From NCBI RefSeq assembly GCF_000250635.1, contig NC_016940.1:2156001-2220000 (forward strand): a DNA stretch of 64,000 nucleotides, in the 5' to 3' direction. A program made the translations under genes and the position numbers. The notes beneath the pieces are model-generated. The model saw only the letters and a program-made list of their open reading frames with translations. It did not search any database and was not told where the DNA came from. The stretch comes from Saprospira grandis str. Lewin (GTDB taxonomy: Bacteria > Bacteroidota > Bacteroidia > Chitinophagales > Saprospiraceae). Below are positions 18,525 to 26,464 of the stretch, in pieces (the first letter of the stretch is position 1; each line of letters begins with the position of its first letter).

Positions 18525-18533
18525 GCTGCGCCG
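18525..18533. repeat. 9-bp target-site duplication, left copy (GCTGCGCCG)
   Basis: GCTGCGCCG at 18525-18533 recurs at 20092-20100, directly outside the IS4-family element. Confidence 0.82.
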
Positions 18534-20091
18534 CTTGGGTTGACCCACTTTTAAAAATAAGCTTAACTTAGCTCTAAATCAAGATTTATATGGACAGTAC
18601 AAAGGTATCTTCATTTATGCTAAATAAGCAATCAGTGAGAGTATGTTATAGATTAGCAGAGAGTCTAAAAAATAATCCTAACCCACATTTAACAAATGTA
18701 GCAAAAACTGATGCAGACCGTAAGGCTTTCATGAGGTTGTTATCAAACAAAAATCTTACTGAGGAATACATTCAATTTGAGTTTATTGGCAAAAGTAGGG
18801 AGTCTATGAAGGTGGTTGAAGAAAAGCTTCTGGCCTTTCACGACACCTCTGAAGTTGTACTGAATAAGCAAAGAAATAGACTAACGGACAAAGAGGGTTT
18901 AGGCCCTGGAGGTCGGGAAACAAATTTGTCTGTATTTCTTCACATGGCTCTACTATATGGTCGAGAAAGCTTTCATTATCATGGCTTAGGAGGTGTTCAG
19001 CTTTATAATCGATATAAAAATAGAGTAACTTGTAAGGAGGCTGAAAATAGAAATACGGGTCATTTTAGAGGTGAAATTACGAGATGGAAAGTAAATGTAG
19101 AAGAGACAGAATCTGCGTTAAAAGTAATTAACGACCTAATTGATATTTTACATGTTTGTGATCGAGAAGGAGATGTTTATCCCATGATGGAAAGTTTTTT
19201 CAGACAGCATATTAAGTTCTTGATTCGGTCTCGAACAGATAGACGAGCAACGATTTGGGAGGATGGCAAAAAGATTCCATTATGTGATGTCTTTGAACAT
19301 TATCCAGCAGACTTTGAGACGACAGAAACGGTCAAGAGTAGCCGTAAAAAACTTAACGGGAAGAAGCTAGTTGTTCGATCTAAAAAAGTGACTTTTGCCG
19401 TTCCCAAATCTTGTAAGTATGTTCTTGGCGAACCAAGGCCTAAACCAATGACAATCAATGTTATTGAGGTCTTTGAAAAGGGCAAAGGTTTTTCAAAATC
19501 TGCCGCTAGAAAAAGAAGCCGAACAAAAAAAGATCATGATGATGAAACCATCAGTTGGCGCTTACTCACAAATGAAGAAATCAACAGCGAAGAAGAGCTC
19601 TTAGAGCTTGTTCTTTGCTACCGCAAGAGGTGGTTAATTGAAACATACTTTAAATATTTAAAATCAGATGGCTTTGATATTGAAAACATATGTTTAAAAA
19701 CAGGTAAAGCTATCCGCAAAATGATACTTATGGCAATCAGTGCATCTGACAAGGTCCTTAAGCTTAAAGAAGCTGGACTTAACCAAGATAATGAGACTCC
19801 AGCAACCTCTATTTTCACAGAAGATGAAGTAGAAGTCTTAGATCTTATATTTAAACAATATCTAAAAGGCGAAAGCCAAAGCCCTTCTTTGCGTAACCCA
19901 TTTACCTCTAAATCAATAGCTTGGGCCTATTGGATCATAGCAAGGTTGGGCGGATTTAATGGCGCAGTGAAGAAAACTAGGCATGCCGTATCCGTCAAGA
20001 AAATAGGACTAGGGTTAGAGAGATTCATATTTATGTATGATGGATATCGATCCCTAAATTGACACCGCTATAAAAAGTGGGTCAACCCAAG
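18534..20091 (+). mobile_element. IS4-family insertion sequence
   Basis: A 1558-bp element with near-perfect terminal inverted repeats CTTGGGTTGACCCACTTTT at both ends and a 9-bp target duplication, a size usual for the IS4 family. It holds one full transposase gene on the plus strand. It landed inside copy 5 of the interspersed repeat just after the PorU-like gene. Confidence 0.92.
18590..20062 (+). CDS. IS4-family transposase
   Basis: A complete 490-residue DDE transposase. The N-terminal region is of the Tn5/IS50-like plan (ESLKNNPNPHLTNVAKTDADRKAFMRLL; AFHDTSEVVL with the first Asp). The middle has DILHVCDREGDVYPMMESF with the second Asp. The C1 signature Y-(2)-R-(3)-E-(6)-K of IS4 elements is exact in YRKRWLIETYFKYLK. 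No stop or frameshift was found. Codon choice and lower GC differ from the GC-rich repeat around it, consistent with recent arrival. Confidence 0.93.
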   Translation: MDSTKVSSFMLNKQSVRVCYRLAESLKNNPNPHLTNVAKTDADRKAFMRLLSNKNLTEEYIQFEFIGKSRESMKVVEEKLLAFHDTSEVVLNKQRNRLTDKEGLGPGGRETNLSVFLHMALLYGRESFHYHGLGGVQLYNRYKNRVTCKEAENRNTGHFRGEITRWKVNVEETESALKVINDLIDILHVCDREGDVYPMMESFFRQHIKFLIRSRTDRRATIWEDGKKIPLCDVFEHYPADFETTETVKSSRKKLNGKKLVVRSKKVTFAVPKSCKYVLGEPRPKPMTINVIEVFEKGKGFSKSAARKRSRTKKDHDDETISWRLLTNEEINSEEELLELVLCYRKRWLIETYFKYLKSDGFDIENICLKTGKAIRKMILMAISASDKVLKLKEAGLNQDNETPATSIFTEDEVEVLDLIFKQYLKGESQSPSLRNPFTSKSIAWAYWIIARLGGFNGAVKKTRHAVSVKKIGLGLERFIFMYDGYRSLN

Positions 20092-20100
20092 GCTGCGCCG
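20092..20100. repeat. 9-bp target-site duplication, right copy (GCTGCGCCG)
   Basis: Matches 18525-18533 exactly and marks the right edge of the IS4-family element. Confidence 0.82.
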
Positions 20101-20187
20101 CTCGCAGGTCTGCTCGGCCCTGCGTCGCTTCGCTCCTGGGTCTGGCCCTGCGGGCCACGGCTGCGCAGCGCTGGGCCGCTCAGCGGT

Positions 20188-20343
20188 CTTTTTTCTTTTG
20201 GCGGTTTTCTTCGGCGGTGGGGCGCTTCTTGGTTTTTGCTGCTTTTGAGTTTGCCGCTAAAGCCTTCAATTAACGCAGACCCTCGGAAGGGGTAGCGCAC
20301 ACCCTCGGAGCAATTGGCTAAACCCTCTGGGAGACAGAAAACA
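20188..20343. other. Spacer with short direct repeats
   Basis: Between copy 5 and the terminator of the next gene lies non-coding sequence containing three near copies of ACCCTCgGa/ACCCTCtGG around 20280-20332. No gene is supported here; open frames are by-products of the GC-rich repeat. Confidence 0.3.
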
Positions 20344-20375
20344 AAGGCCCAAAACCAGCTTAGTTTTGGGCCTTA
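20344..20375 (-). terminator. Intrinsic terminator for the minus-strand gene 20384-21052
   Basis: AAAGGCCCAAAAC / GTTTTGGGCCTT stem with a 7-base loop; on the minus strand it is followed by a T-rich tract. It lies 9 bases past the gene's stop. Confidence 0.8.
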
Positions 20376-20383
20376 TTGCTTCT

Positions 20384-21052
20384 TTATTCTTTTTGGGCTT
20401 CCTTTTGGGCTCGTTCGTAGAGGCGTTGGAGTCGTCTTTGGATTTCGGGAACAGCTCGGCGGAGGCGGGGGAGGCTTTGGTTGTGCACCCAAGACTTTCG
20501 GATAATAGTTTGGCTAGGGAAGGGGGGGCGCAATTGGCCCTTGAGGGGGCGAAGTTGGAGCGAATTAAAGGTATTGGCTCCTCCTGCGGGTTCATAGTAG
20601 AGCCAATAAATAGCGAGCGAGTCGGGCATGCTTATACTAGGGTCTTTTTCTCCTTGGGCATTGAGCAAGACCTGGCTGCGGCCGCCCTTACGGATATATT
20701 GGGCAGAGGTATCGTAGCAAAAATAGAGGGGACAAAAATCAAAAGTATCTTGAAGGGCTCGAATAATGGTTTGGTTAATGGCTTGAGTTTCCGCTTGCAT
20801 ATTTTGGAGCAGGCGTTCTACTTTTTTGCGTTTTTTGGCCTTGAGGTTTTTATTGGCCAAGAGTTTTTGGTAGTGCGCTGTTTTGAGGTGGTTACTTTCT
20901 AGGCGGAAAACAAGCAGGCCATTTTCTTTTAGTTCTTGGCTAGCTTGGAGGGCCGCCTGAAAATCGGCTTTGCTGTTGATGAGCTGGGCCGAAAGGCCAG
21001 CGGGGCCAAGCAGCAGGCCCAAACAAATAAAAAGACGAAATAGATAAGACAT
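20384..21052 (-). CDS. Secreted protein of unknown function
   Basis: A 222-residue protein with a signal peptide (FRLFICLGLLLGPAGLSAQ) and no recognised domain. The mature part is rich in Gln, Lys and Arg; a basic helix-forming stretch (KNLKAKKRKKVERLLQNMQ) and a C-terminal charged tail (RLQRLYERAQKEAQKE) frame a central region with two Cys (FCPLYFCYDTSAQYIRKGG) that could form a disulfide. It stands alone between repeat copies 5 and 6 with its own terminator. Export to the periplasm or cell surface is likely; function cannot be inferred. Confidence 0.7.
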   Translation of the reverse strand: MSYLFRLFICLGLLLGPAGLSAQLINSKADFQAALQASQELKENGLLVFRLESNHLKTAHYQKLLANKNLKAKKRKKVERLLQNMQAETQAINQTIIRALQDTFDFCPLYFCYDTSAQYIRKGGRSQVLLNAQGEKDPSISMPDSLAIYWLYYEPAGGANTFNSLQLRPLKGQLRPPFPSQTIIRKSWVHNQSLPRLRRAVPEIQRRLQRLYERAQKEAQKE

Positions 21053-21121
21053 ATAGTAAATAAATTTTGCTCCAAGATAAGGAGAATTTGGCGTATGCCT
21101 GCTGCGGTTGCTGGCCCGTTA

Positions 21122-21361
21122 GAAGGGCGAAGCCCTTGGCCTAGCGATGTGCAGCAGTGGCCCGCAGGGCCAGACCAAAGCGCGAAGCGCTGCAGGGCCG
21201 AGCGAAGAGCGAGCTGCGAAACGTAGCGCCGACGACCGAAGGGAGGCGGAGGCCCCAAAAAAACAGCAGCGAGCTGCGACAACAAGGACTTTAGTCCGCA
21301 GTTCGACGACCGAAGGGAGTAAACGTAGCGCCGACGACCGAAGGGAGGCGGAGGCCCCAAA
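21122..21361 (-). repeat. Interspersed modular repeat, copy 6 (with TCGTCGA submodule)
   Basis: On the plus strand it reads GGCCTAGCGATGTG, GGCCCGCAGGGCCAGACC, GCAGGGCCGAGCGAAGAGCG, GTAGCGCC and GGAGGCCCC. A second GGAGGCCCC end and an inserted piece GACAACAAGGACTTTAGTCC / TTCGACGACCGAAGGGAGTA follow, so part of the unit is duplicated. Confidence 0.82.
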
Positions 21362-21414
21362 ACAGCAGTGAATAGATAAATTAACTAACAGTTCATTCTA
21401 TTTTAAGCTATAAA

Positions 21415-21446
21415 TTGTGAAAAGCGCTAAGGATCAGCTACTTTTG
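21415..21446 (+). promoter_or_regulatory. Promoter of the first RsbR-type block
   Basis: TTG at 21415-21417 and TACTTTTG at 21439-21446 are separated by 21 bases, close to the Bacteroidota -33 TTTG / -7 TAnnTTTG consensus. It lies 30 bases ahead of the ATG at 21476 and rules against the earlier GTG at 21446. Confidence 0.65.
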
Positions 21447-21475
21447 TGGGCATTTTAGGGGATCAAAAAAACAAT

Positions 21476-22345
21476 ATGCAAGAAAGAGTTGTTTGGACCA
21501 AAGATGCAGACTACTACAAAGAGCAATATTTAATTTCGGCAGAAGAACTGGCGGTATTGCGGGCGGCTGGCGAGCAAATTTCGGCAGAGCGGCGGCTGGT
21601 ATACGATGCCCTTTATGACTGGATGCGGAAATCGGAGCGCTATGCGGCATGCTTTAATGAGGAGTTGATTAGAGCTATTTCTTTGGATGAAGAGGTTTTT
21701 TGGGATGATGTGGTATTGGGGCGTTTGACCGATACCTATGTGAATACACAGCGGAATTATGGGGAACATTTTTCGATGGCGGGCTTGAGTTTAGAGTCTT
21801 TCATTGGCATATTGACCTGTTTTCATGAGCATATTCGTTTTGCTTTTATGCGCAATGGTTTGGCGACTTTTGAGCTAATGACGGCCTTTAAGAAATTTGC
21901 TCAGGTGGCGGTAGACATTGTGACGGAGGTCTATAATCATAAAATGGCCTGCACCTTACAGGAGCAGAATGACAGCTTGCGAGAATTATCGACCCCTGTA
22001 GCTCAGATTTGGGAAGGCGTTCTTCTATTGCCTTTGGTGGGGTTTATAGATTCTAAGCGGGCCCAAGACATTATGCAAAGGATGTTGGCTGAAGTAGGAG
22101 AAACTCAGTCGAAATTTTTTATCTTGGATATCAGTGGGGTAGCGATAGTAGACACTGCTGTAGCCAATCACTTAATCAAGATGAGCAAGGCGGCCAAACT
22201 GATGGGATGTAATTGTATTATCTCTGGAATATCGGGGCCTATTGCGCAAACCATTGTAGAGCTAGGGATAGACATTGATGAAATACGGACGACAAGCAGT
22301 ATGCGAGATGCCTTGCGCCTAGCAATTCAAGAGCAGAAAGAATAA
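21476..22345 (+). CDS. RsbR-type stressosome protein 1 (globin-like sensor + STAS)
   Basis: A 289-residue protein. The ATG at 21476 is used because the upstream GTG lies in the promoter. Residues ~15-155 form an all-helical RsbR-like globin-fold sensor; at the place of the haem-ligating His of the IGxxHxxxGL pattern there is Phe (YGEHFSMAGL), so haem is not expected. A linker (LQEQNDSLRELSTPV) leads to a STAS domain. Ser193 (FIDSKRAQ) and Thr227 (GVAIVDTAVAN) fall at the positions of the two phosphorylated Thr of B. subtilis RsbR (T171, T205). It should build a stressosome with RsbS/RsbT-like partners, none of which are nearby. First gene of a block of three, 4 bases before the next. Confidence 0.88.
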   Translation: MQERVVWTKDADYYKEQYLISAEELAVLRAAGEQISAERRLVYDALYDWMRKSERYAACFNEELIRAISLDEEVFWDDVVLGRLTDTYVNTQRNYGEHFSMAGLSLESFIGILTCFHEHIRFAFMRNGLATFELMTAFKKFAQVAVDIVTEVYNHKMACTLQEQNDSLRELSTPVAQIWEGVLLLPLVGFIDSKRAQDIMQRMLAEVGETQSKFFILDISGVAIVDTAVANHLIKMSKAAKLMGCNCIISGISGPIAQTIVELGIDIDEIRTTSSMRDALRLAIQEQKE

Positions 22346-22349
22346 ATAT

Positions 22350-23204
22350 ATGGCCATAGTAAAAATTAACAAACAGCGGTATTGGAGCATCTTTATGCTA
22401 GAGGAAGAGGATCTATTGCTTGTTCGGCGGGCGGGAGAAGCGATTATGTCTCGGCAAGAAGCTGTTTTTGAGGAATTTTATGCTTGGTTGGAGTTTCAGC
22501 CAGAGTATAGCGCAGACTATACCGAAGAAATTATTGAGCGCTTTGATCAGCAGTCGGCAATATTCTGGAAGCATATTTTATCGGCTCAGGTCGATGAGGA
22601 GTCGGTCCATTATCGGGAGCGTCTGGTGCAGGACCTGCTTAAATTGGGTTTGCCTTTTGAGGCTTATTTGTCGGCTACTTTTGCCTTTCATGAGCTGATT
22701 GAAAAAGCCTTTGTGCAAGAGGGGGTGGCTAGCTTTGAGCTAATGCAAGCCTTTAAGAAAGTGAGTAGTGTGGGGGTCTTTATTGCCATAGACACCTTTA
22801 ATAATGAGATGAACAAACAGCTGCAAGAGCAAAATGATATGCTGATGCAGCTCTCTACTCCAGTGACCCCAATTTGGGAGCAAATTTTACTTTTGCCCGT
22901 GGTGGGGATTGTCGATTCTTTTCGGGCGCAGAACATTATGACCGCCGTCCTGCAGGAGATTGCCGACTATCAGGCCAAGGTCTTTATTTTAGACATTTCT
23001 GGAGTGGGCGTAGTGGATACTGCCGTTGCCAACTACTTTATCAAAGTGAGCAAAGCGGCGAATTTGATGGGCTGTGAATGTATTATTTCGGGGGTAACGC
23101 CAGCCGTGGCCCAAACCCTAGTGGAGTTAGGGATAGATATAGAAAACATACAGACCAATGTAAATATTAAGGAGGCCCTTAAGACGGCAATTGGACAAAT
23201 ATAA
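22350..23204 (+). CDS. RsbR-type stressosome protein 2
   Basis: A 284-residue paralogue of the gene before it, starting 4 bases after its stop. The sensor half (about 1-155) is helical with FAFHELIEKAF, where His114 is the conserved FHE histidine shared by five of the six paralogues, and a GLPFEAY turn. The STAS half follows LSTPVTPIWEQILLLPVVG; the phospho-acceptor positions are Ser190 (IVDSFRAQN) and Thr224 (GVVDTAVANYF). The linker LQEQNDMLMQLSTPVTPIW is closest to protein 3, so proteins 2 and 3 are a subpair. It acts in the cytoplasm; its signal is unknown. Confidence 0.88.
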   Translation: MAIVKINKQRYWSIFMLEEEDLLLVRRAGEAIMSRQEAVFEEFYAWLEFQPEYSADYTEEIIERFDQQSAIFWKHILSAQVDEESVHYRERLVQDLLKLGLPFEAYLSATFAFHELIEKAFVQEGVASFELMQAFKKVSSVGVFIAIDTFNNEMNKQLQEQNDMLMQLSTPVTPIWEQILLLPVVGIVDSFRAQNIMTAVLQEIADYQAKVFILDISGVGVVDTAVANYFIKVSKAANLMGCECIISGVTPAVAQTLVELGIDIENIQTNVNIKEALKTAIGQI

Positions 23205-23222
23205 TTTTTTTCACTATCTTGT
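23191..23222 (+). promoter_or_regulatory. Possible promoter of RsbR-type gene 3
   Basis: TTG at 23191-23193, 21 bases, then TATCTTGT (23215-23222), a weak match to TAnnTTTG, 33 bases before the ATG at 23256. It overlaps the end of gene 2. Confidence 0.4.
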
Positions 23223-23255
23223 TTGCCCATAAATTTCCCGAAAATTGTTTGATAT

Positions 23256-24146
23256 ATGAAGAAAGGCGAAATTTCCTATAGCCGCTATGCTCCTATGTAT
23301 ATGTTTACGGAAGAGCGCTTGGAGCTAATTCGTCAGGCCGGGCGGGAAATTGCAGAAGCAAAGGAAGAAATCTTTGAGCTTTTTTATGACTCCTTGCGCC
23401 TACACCCTACCTTTTCTGAGCAGTATAACGAAATTGTTATTGAGCGATTTGCTCAGGACCAAGAGGGCTTATGGCAGCACATTTTAGAGGCCAAGATGGA
23501 TGATGAGTTTGTGCGTTATCGCAGTCAGTTGGTTCGTGACTTACTACAGATAGGTTTGGCTTTTGAGGCTTGCTTTACGGCCATTTTTGCTTTGCATGAG
23601 TTTATTGAATTGAAGTTCATGGAGTACAATTTGGCTAGCCTAGATTTGCTCCAAACCTTTAAGCGAATTTGTAGCCTAGGAGCATTAATTGCCATTGACA
23701 CCTTCAACCAAGAAATCAATCAGCAGCTAGCAGATCAAAATGAGATGTTGATGCAGCTGTCTACTCCCGTAACGCCAATCTGGGAAGATATTTTGCTCTT
23801 GCCCATTGTGGGGATCGTGGATTCTATTCGGGCCCAAACCATCATGTCGGCGGTGCTTCAAGAAATTGCCGAGCGGCAGGCCAAGGTCTTTATTCTTGAT
23901 ATTTCTGGAGTGGCCATTGTAGACACAGCCGTGGCCAATTACTTTATTCGGGTGAGCAAGGCGGCCTGGCTAATGGGCTGCAAAACGATTCTATCGGGTA
24001 TTTCGCCAGCCATTGCCCAAACATTGGTAGAGCTAGGCGTAGATACGGGCCGCCTGAGCACCAGAAGCAATATGCAGGATGCTCTAGAACGGGCCTTTAG
24101 TTGGACGGGCCGGGCGGTTCTGGAAAAAAGAAAGCAAAAAGGCTAG
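23256..24146 (+). CDS. RsbR-type stressosome protein 3
   Basis: A 296-residue paralogue, closest to protein 2. It has a helical sensor half with His114 in FALHEFIELKF and Leu at the usual haem-His place (VRDLLQIGL), then LSTPVTPIWEDILLLPIVG and a STAS domain with Ser190 (IVDSIRAQT) and Thr224 (AIVDTAVANYF) at the RsbR phosphorylation positions. The C-terminus carries an extra basic tail (RAVLEKRKQKG) not found in the others. The 51-base gap before it may hold its own promoter. Its output half is well kept, its sensor half is more varied, as expected when paralogues read different signals. Confidence 0.88.
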   Translation: MKKGEISYSRYAPMYMFTEERLELIRQAGREIAEAKEEIFELFYDSLRLHPTFSEQYNEIVIERFAQDQEGLWQHILEAKMDDEFVRYRSQLVRDLLQIGLAFEACFTAIFALHEFIELKFMEYNLASLDLLQTFKRICSLGALIAIDTFNQEINQQLADQNEMLMQLSTPVTPIWEDILLLPIVGIVDSIRAQTIMSAVLQEIAERQAKVFILDISGVAIVDTAVANYFIRVSKAAWLMGCKTILSGISPAIAQTLVELGVDTGRLSTRSNMQDALERAFSWTGRAVLEKRKQKG

Positions 24147-24205
24147 GGCTTTAATTCTTTTTAAGTAATTTAAACTATCCCCTCAAACTACTTAATTGGA
24201 ATATT

Positions 24206-24793
24206 ATGGCAGAATTTAAAGCTTTTACAGAGCATATCGAAGTGAATGCGACCACCGTACTCTCTTTTATTTATTCTATGAAAAGAGGGCAAGACAAACG
24301 TTTGGCCTTACTAGAAAAGCATGGGATCAAGCCCGAAGAAGGCGGCTGGTACCCACAGCAAAAATGGCTAGATGCTTTTGAGGAGCTCAGCCAAACGGTG
24401 GGCGATATGAATCTCCTCTTAATCGGAATGGCCATTATCGAAAATGCCAACTTCCCCCCCTTCAACTCGCTAAAAGAAGGCCTAGAGGTTATTGATGTGG
24501 CTTATCATATGAACCACAGAGACCAAAACGGTCAGCCGCTTTTTAATCCAGAGACTGGCCAAAAAACGGAGGGTATTGGCTGCTATGATTTGCAATACTA
24601 TAACGAAGAAGAGCAAACAGCTATCATGTATTGCCGCAATCCCTACCCCAGTAAATTTGATCAAGGCATTATCACGGCCCTTTGTCGTCGTGTTCGCCCC
24701 GACAGCATCAAAACAATTGATGTCCGTCCAGATTTGGATAAGGAAAGAAGACCTAAAGGGGGCGATTCTTGCACCTTTATTATCAACTGGTGA
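24206..24793 (+). CDS. Uncharacterised protein next to the RsbR-type genes
   Basis: A 195-residue soluble protein. I recognise a conserved family pattern but no proven function: an N-terminal IEVNATTVLSFIYSM and EKHGIKPEEGGWYPQQKWLDAF, a middle AIIENANFPP and DVAYHMNHR, and a C-terminal YCRNPYPSKFDQGIITAL plus KGGDSCTFIINW. The Cys-containing end resembles the ends of V4R/H-NOX-associated small-ligand domains, so a sensor role is possible; that is inference. It follows RsbR-type gene 3 by 59 bases on the same strand and may belong to that block. Confidence 0.65.
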   Translation: MAEFKAFTEHIEVNATTVLSFIYSMKRGQDKRLALLEKHGIKPEEGGWYPQQKWLDAFEELSQTVGDMNLLLIGMAIIENANFPPFNSLKEGLEVIDVAYHMNHRDQNGQPLFNPETGQKTEGIGCYDLQYYNEEEQTAIMYCRNPYPSKFDQGIITALCRRVRPDSIKTIDVRPDLDKERRPKGGDSCTFIINW

Positions 24794-24800
24794 TTAATTT

Positions 24801-24921
24801 GGGGCTGCCCCGCCCTGCGGGCGGGTCGGGCTGTCTCGCAGCTCGCTGTTCGCTCGGCCCTGCAGCGGCAAAGCCGCTTTGGTCTGCCGCCTTCGGCGGC
24901 CCTGCTGCCCATCCCTCAGCC
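24801..24921 (+). repeat. Interspersed modular repeat, copy 7 (GGGGCTGCCCC type)
   Basis: GGGGCTGCCCCGCC-CTGC-GGGCGG, GTCGGGCTG, CAGCTCGCTGTTCGCTCGGC, GGTCTGCCGCC-TTC-GGCGGCC and CATCCCTCAGCC. It directly follows the stop of 24206-24793. Confidence 0.84.
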
Positions 24922-25077
24922 AGATTTAATTGCACTGCTTTGGCCATAGTTTGCTATGAATTTTTGGCTAGGCTAGCTATTTTTTAAGAGCATAGCCTTC
25001 GCTATGGTCGAGAAAAATAGGGACGACTAGCAGGAAATTGCTGCAAACTATAAAAGTGAGTGCGTTTAAATCTGGCT
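24918..25077. repeat. Long imperfect inverted repeat (160-base hairpin)
   Basis: The left arm (24918-24954, AGCCAGATTTAATTGCACT... to ...ATAGTTTGC) pairs with the right arm (25043-25077, GCAAACTATAAAAGTGAGTG... to ...AATCTGGCT) with few mismatches. Inner arms GCTATTTTTT / AAAAATAG extend the pairing. It begins in the last bases of repeat copy 7. It may be a MITE-like insertion or a structured RNA; no coding frame is supported. Confidence 0.6.
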
Positions 25078-25132
25078 ATTGCCGAGGCGCTGCGCGCCTT
25101 TGCGGGCGACTTGGCCGCCCTGCCTAACGCAA

Positions 25133-26131
25133 TTAGGGCCAGTAATTCACCTCCGGAACCAAGTTAACCCCAAATTTTTGAGCAATATCTTGCTGCACCG
25201 CTTCCGCCAACTGAACAATTTCTTGGCCCCTAGCCTCGGCATATTTGACCAAAACCAAGGCTTGCCGCTCATGTACGCCTACGGCTCCCATTCGCTTGCC
25301 TTTCCAACCCGCCTGATCAATCAACCAGCCCGCTGCCAGCTTTAGCCGTCCATCCGCCTGCAGATAATGGGGCATCTTCGGATATTGGGCCAACAGTTGC
25401 TCTAGCTTTTCTGCAGCCACCAAAGGATTTTTGAAAAAAGAACCCGCATTGGGCAGCTCTTTAGGATCTGGCAATTTAGATCTCCGAATCCGCATTACAG
25501 CCTCCGCCACCGCCCGAATACTCAAAGGCTGATCGCCTATCTCTTCCCGAATATTGCCATAGTCTAAACGATAGGAGGGCTGCCTGCGCAGCTTCAAGAC
25601 CAAAGAACAGATGATAAACCGCCCCGGATAAAGCGATTTGAAGATGCTGTCTCTGTAGGCAAATTGACAGTCTGTAGACTCAAATTTGCAAAAGCGCTGC
25701 TGCTGCATATCCCAGGCTTGTATCAAATGACAAACTTCCGAAAATTCTACCCCATAAGCCCCAATGTTTTGCACAGGGGCCGCCCCTACAGAACCCGGAA
25801 TCAAGGCTAGGTTTTCTAGGCCCGCCCAATTGTTGGCCAAAGAATATAAAACCAACTCCTGCCAGTTCTCTCCAGCAGCTACTTCTAGGTAAACAAACTC
25901 TTGGTCTTGCCCCACTAAACGCTTCCCCTTGAGCTGGTTGTGAATAACTAGACCCGGCAAATCTCCAGCTAGCAAAATATTAGAACCCCCACCCAAAATG
26001 TAGTTGGGCCGATTCCGCCAATCAGATAATAAGGCCAATTGGTCCAAACGCTCAAGGGCCAAATAGGCCTCGGCCTTGGCCGAAATCCTAAAGCTATTGA
26101 GCTCCTCTAAGGAATGTTGATACTGAATCAT
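25133..26131 (-). CDS. murB: UDP-N-acetylenolpyruvoylglucosamine reductase MurB
   Basis: A 332-residue FAD enzyme that reduces UDP-GlcNAc-enolpyruvate to UDP-MurNAc with NADPH in peptidoglycan synthesis, in the cytoplasm. The FAD-binding part has NYILGGGSNILLAGDLPG and ENLALIPGSVGAAPVQNIGAYG; the substrate part has CQFAYRDSIFK and the catalytic Ser in NAGSFFKNP, then AGWLIDQAGWKGKRMGAVGV and the last-strand VPEVNYW with the conserved Glu. It is the longer E. coli-like type. It starts 4 bases after the stop of the small membrane protein gene, so the two are co-transcribed. Confidence 0.96.
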   Translation of the reverse strand: MIQYQHSLEELNSFRISAKAEAYLALERLDQLALLSDWRNRPNYILGGGSNILLAGDLPGLVIHNQLKGKRLVGQDQEFVYLEVAAGENWQELVLYSLANNWAGLENLALIPGSVGAAPVQNIGAYGVEFSEVCHLIQAWDMQQQRFCKFESTDCQFAYRDSIFKSLYPGRFIICSLVLKLRRQPSYRLDYGNIREEIGDQPLSIRAVAEAVMRIRRSKLPDPKELPNAGSFFKNPLVAAEKLEQLLAQYPKMPHYLQADGRLKLAAGWLIDQAGWKGKRMGAVGVHERQALVLVKYAEARGQEIVQLAEAVQQDIAQKFGVNLVPEVNYWP

Positions 26132-26135
26132 CGCT

Positions 26136-26432
26136 TTAGGTATACATTAAGATAAGTACGCAAATTGTCGCAATAGTCGTCAATACTGTCGACATGCGAA
26201 CCGTGAATCGAATCCCCCCGCAAAATTGCCGAATCGCCTTTTCTTGCTCCGGATACTTAGGAATAATTTCCTCCTCTAGCTTTTTTACACTAAAAATATG
26301 ACTAGCCCCAAACTCTACCCGGTTTTTAACCAATACCCCATAGGCCTTCACAACCTTAACCCTCGAGTAAATCACCAAGGTCAAAATGGCAAAAAAGCAA
26401 ATGATCGTAATACTGATGAGTATATTCTCCAT
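26136..26432 (-). CDS. Small two-helix membrane protein, unknown function
   Basis: About 98 residues from the ATG at 26432 (MENILISITI). The upstream ATG at 26459 is less likely because a -7-like element overlaps it. There is an N-terminal membrane helix (ILISITIICFFAILTLVIY) and a C-terminal one (MSTVLTTIATICVLILMY) around a basic cytoplasmic or periplasmic loop with KLEEEIIPKYPEQEKAIRQF. No family was recognised. It precedes murB with a 4-base gap, hinting at an envelope role, but nothing more can be said. Confidence 0.65.
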   Translation of the reverse strand: MENILISITIICFFAILTLVIYSRVKVVKAYGVLVKNRVEFGASHIFSVKKLEEEIIPKYPEQEKAIRQFCGGIRFTVRMSTVLTTIATICVLILMYT

Positions 26433-26456
26433 TTTGTAATTCTCTGTTTTAAGGGC

Positions 26457-26464
26457 CAAATATA
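26457..26464 (-). promoter_or_regulatory. -7 element ahead of the small membrane protein / murB pair
   Basis: On the minus strand TATATTTG matches TAnnTTTG, 24 bases before the ATG at 26432. No TTG was found at the usual -33 distance. Confidence 0.4.

Larger units (their letters stand above)
18480..20187 (+). repeat. Interspersed modular repeat, copy 5, split by an IS4-family element
   Basis: The left piece 18480-18533 starts GGGGCCC, has a CTAGGC-TTCG-CCTAG hairpin and GCTATGCTGCGCCG. The right piece from 20092 repeats GCTGCGCCG and goes on with CTCGCAGGTCTGCTCGG, GGTCTGGCCCTGCGGGCCAC and GGGCCGCTCAGCGG. Without the IS and one 9-bp copy it is a normal repeat unit. Confidence 0.82.

Noticed and set aside
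20077-20300. Open frames inside repeat copies (here and at 11143-11388, 29582-29875, 35343-35679, 40552-40746, 60496-60821)
   Set aside because: They all translate the same GC-rich repeat (LAGLLGPA-like residues) in several frames and both strands, with no start signals or domains.
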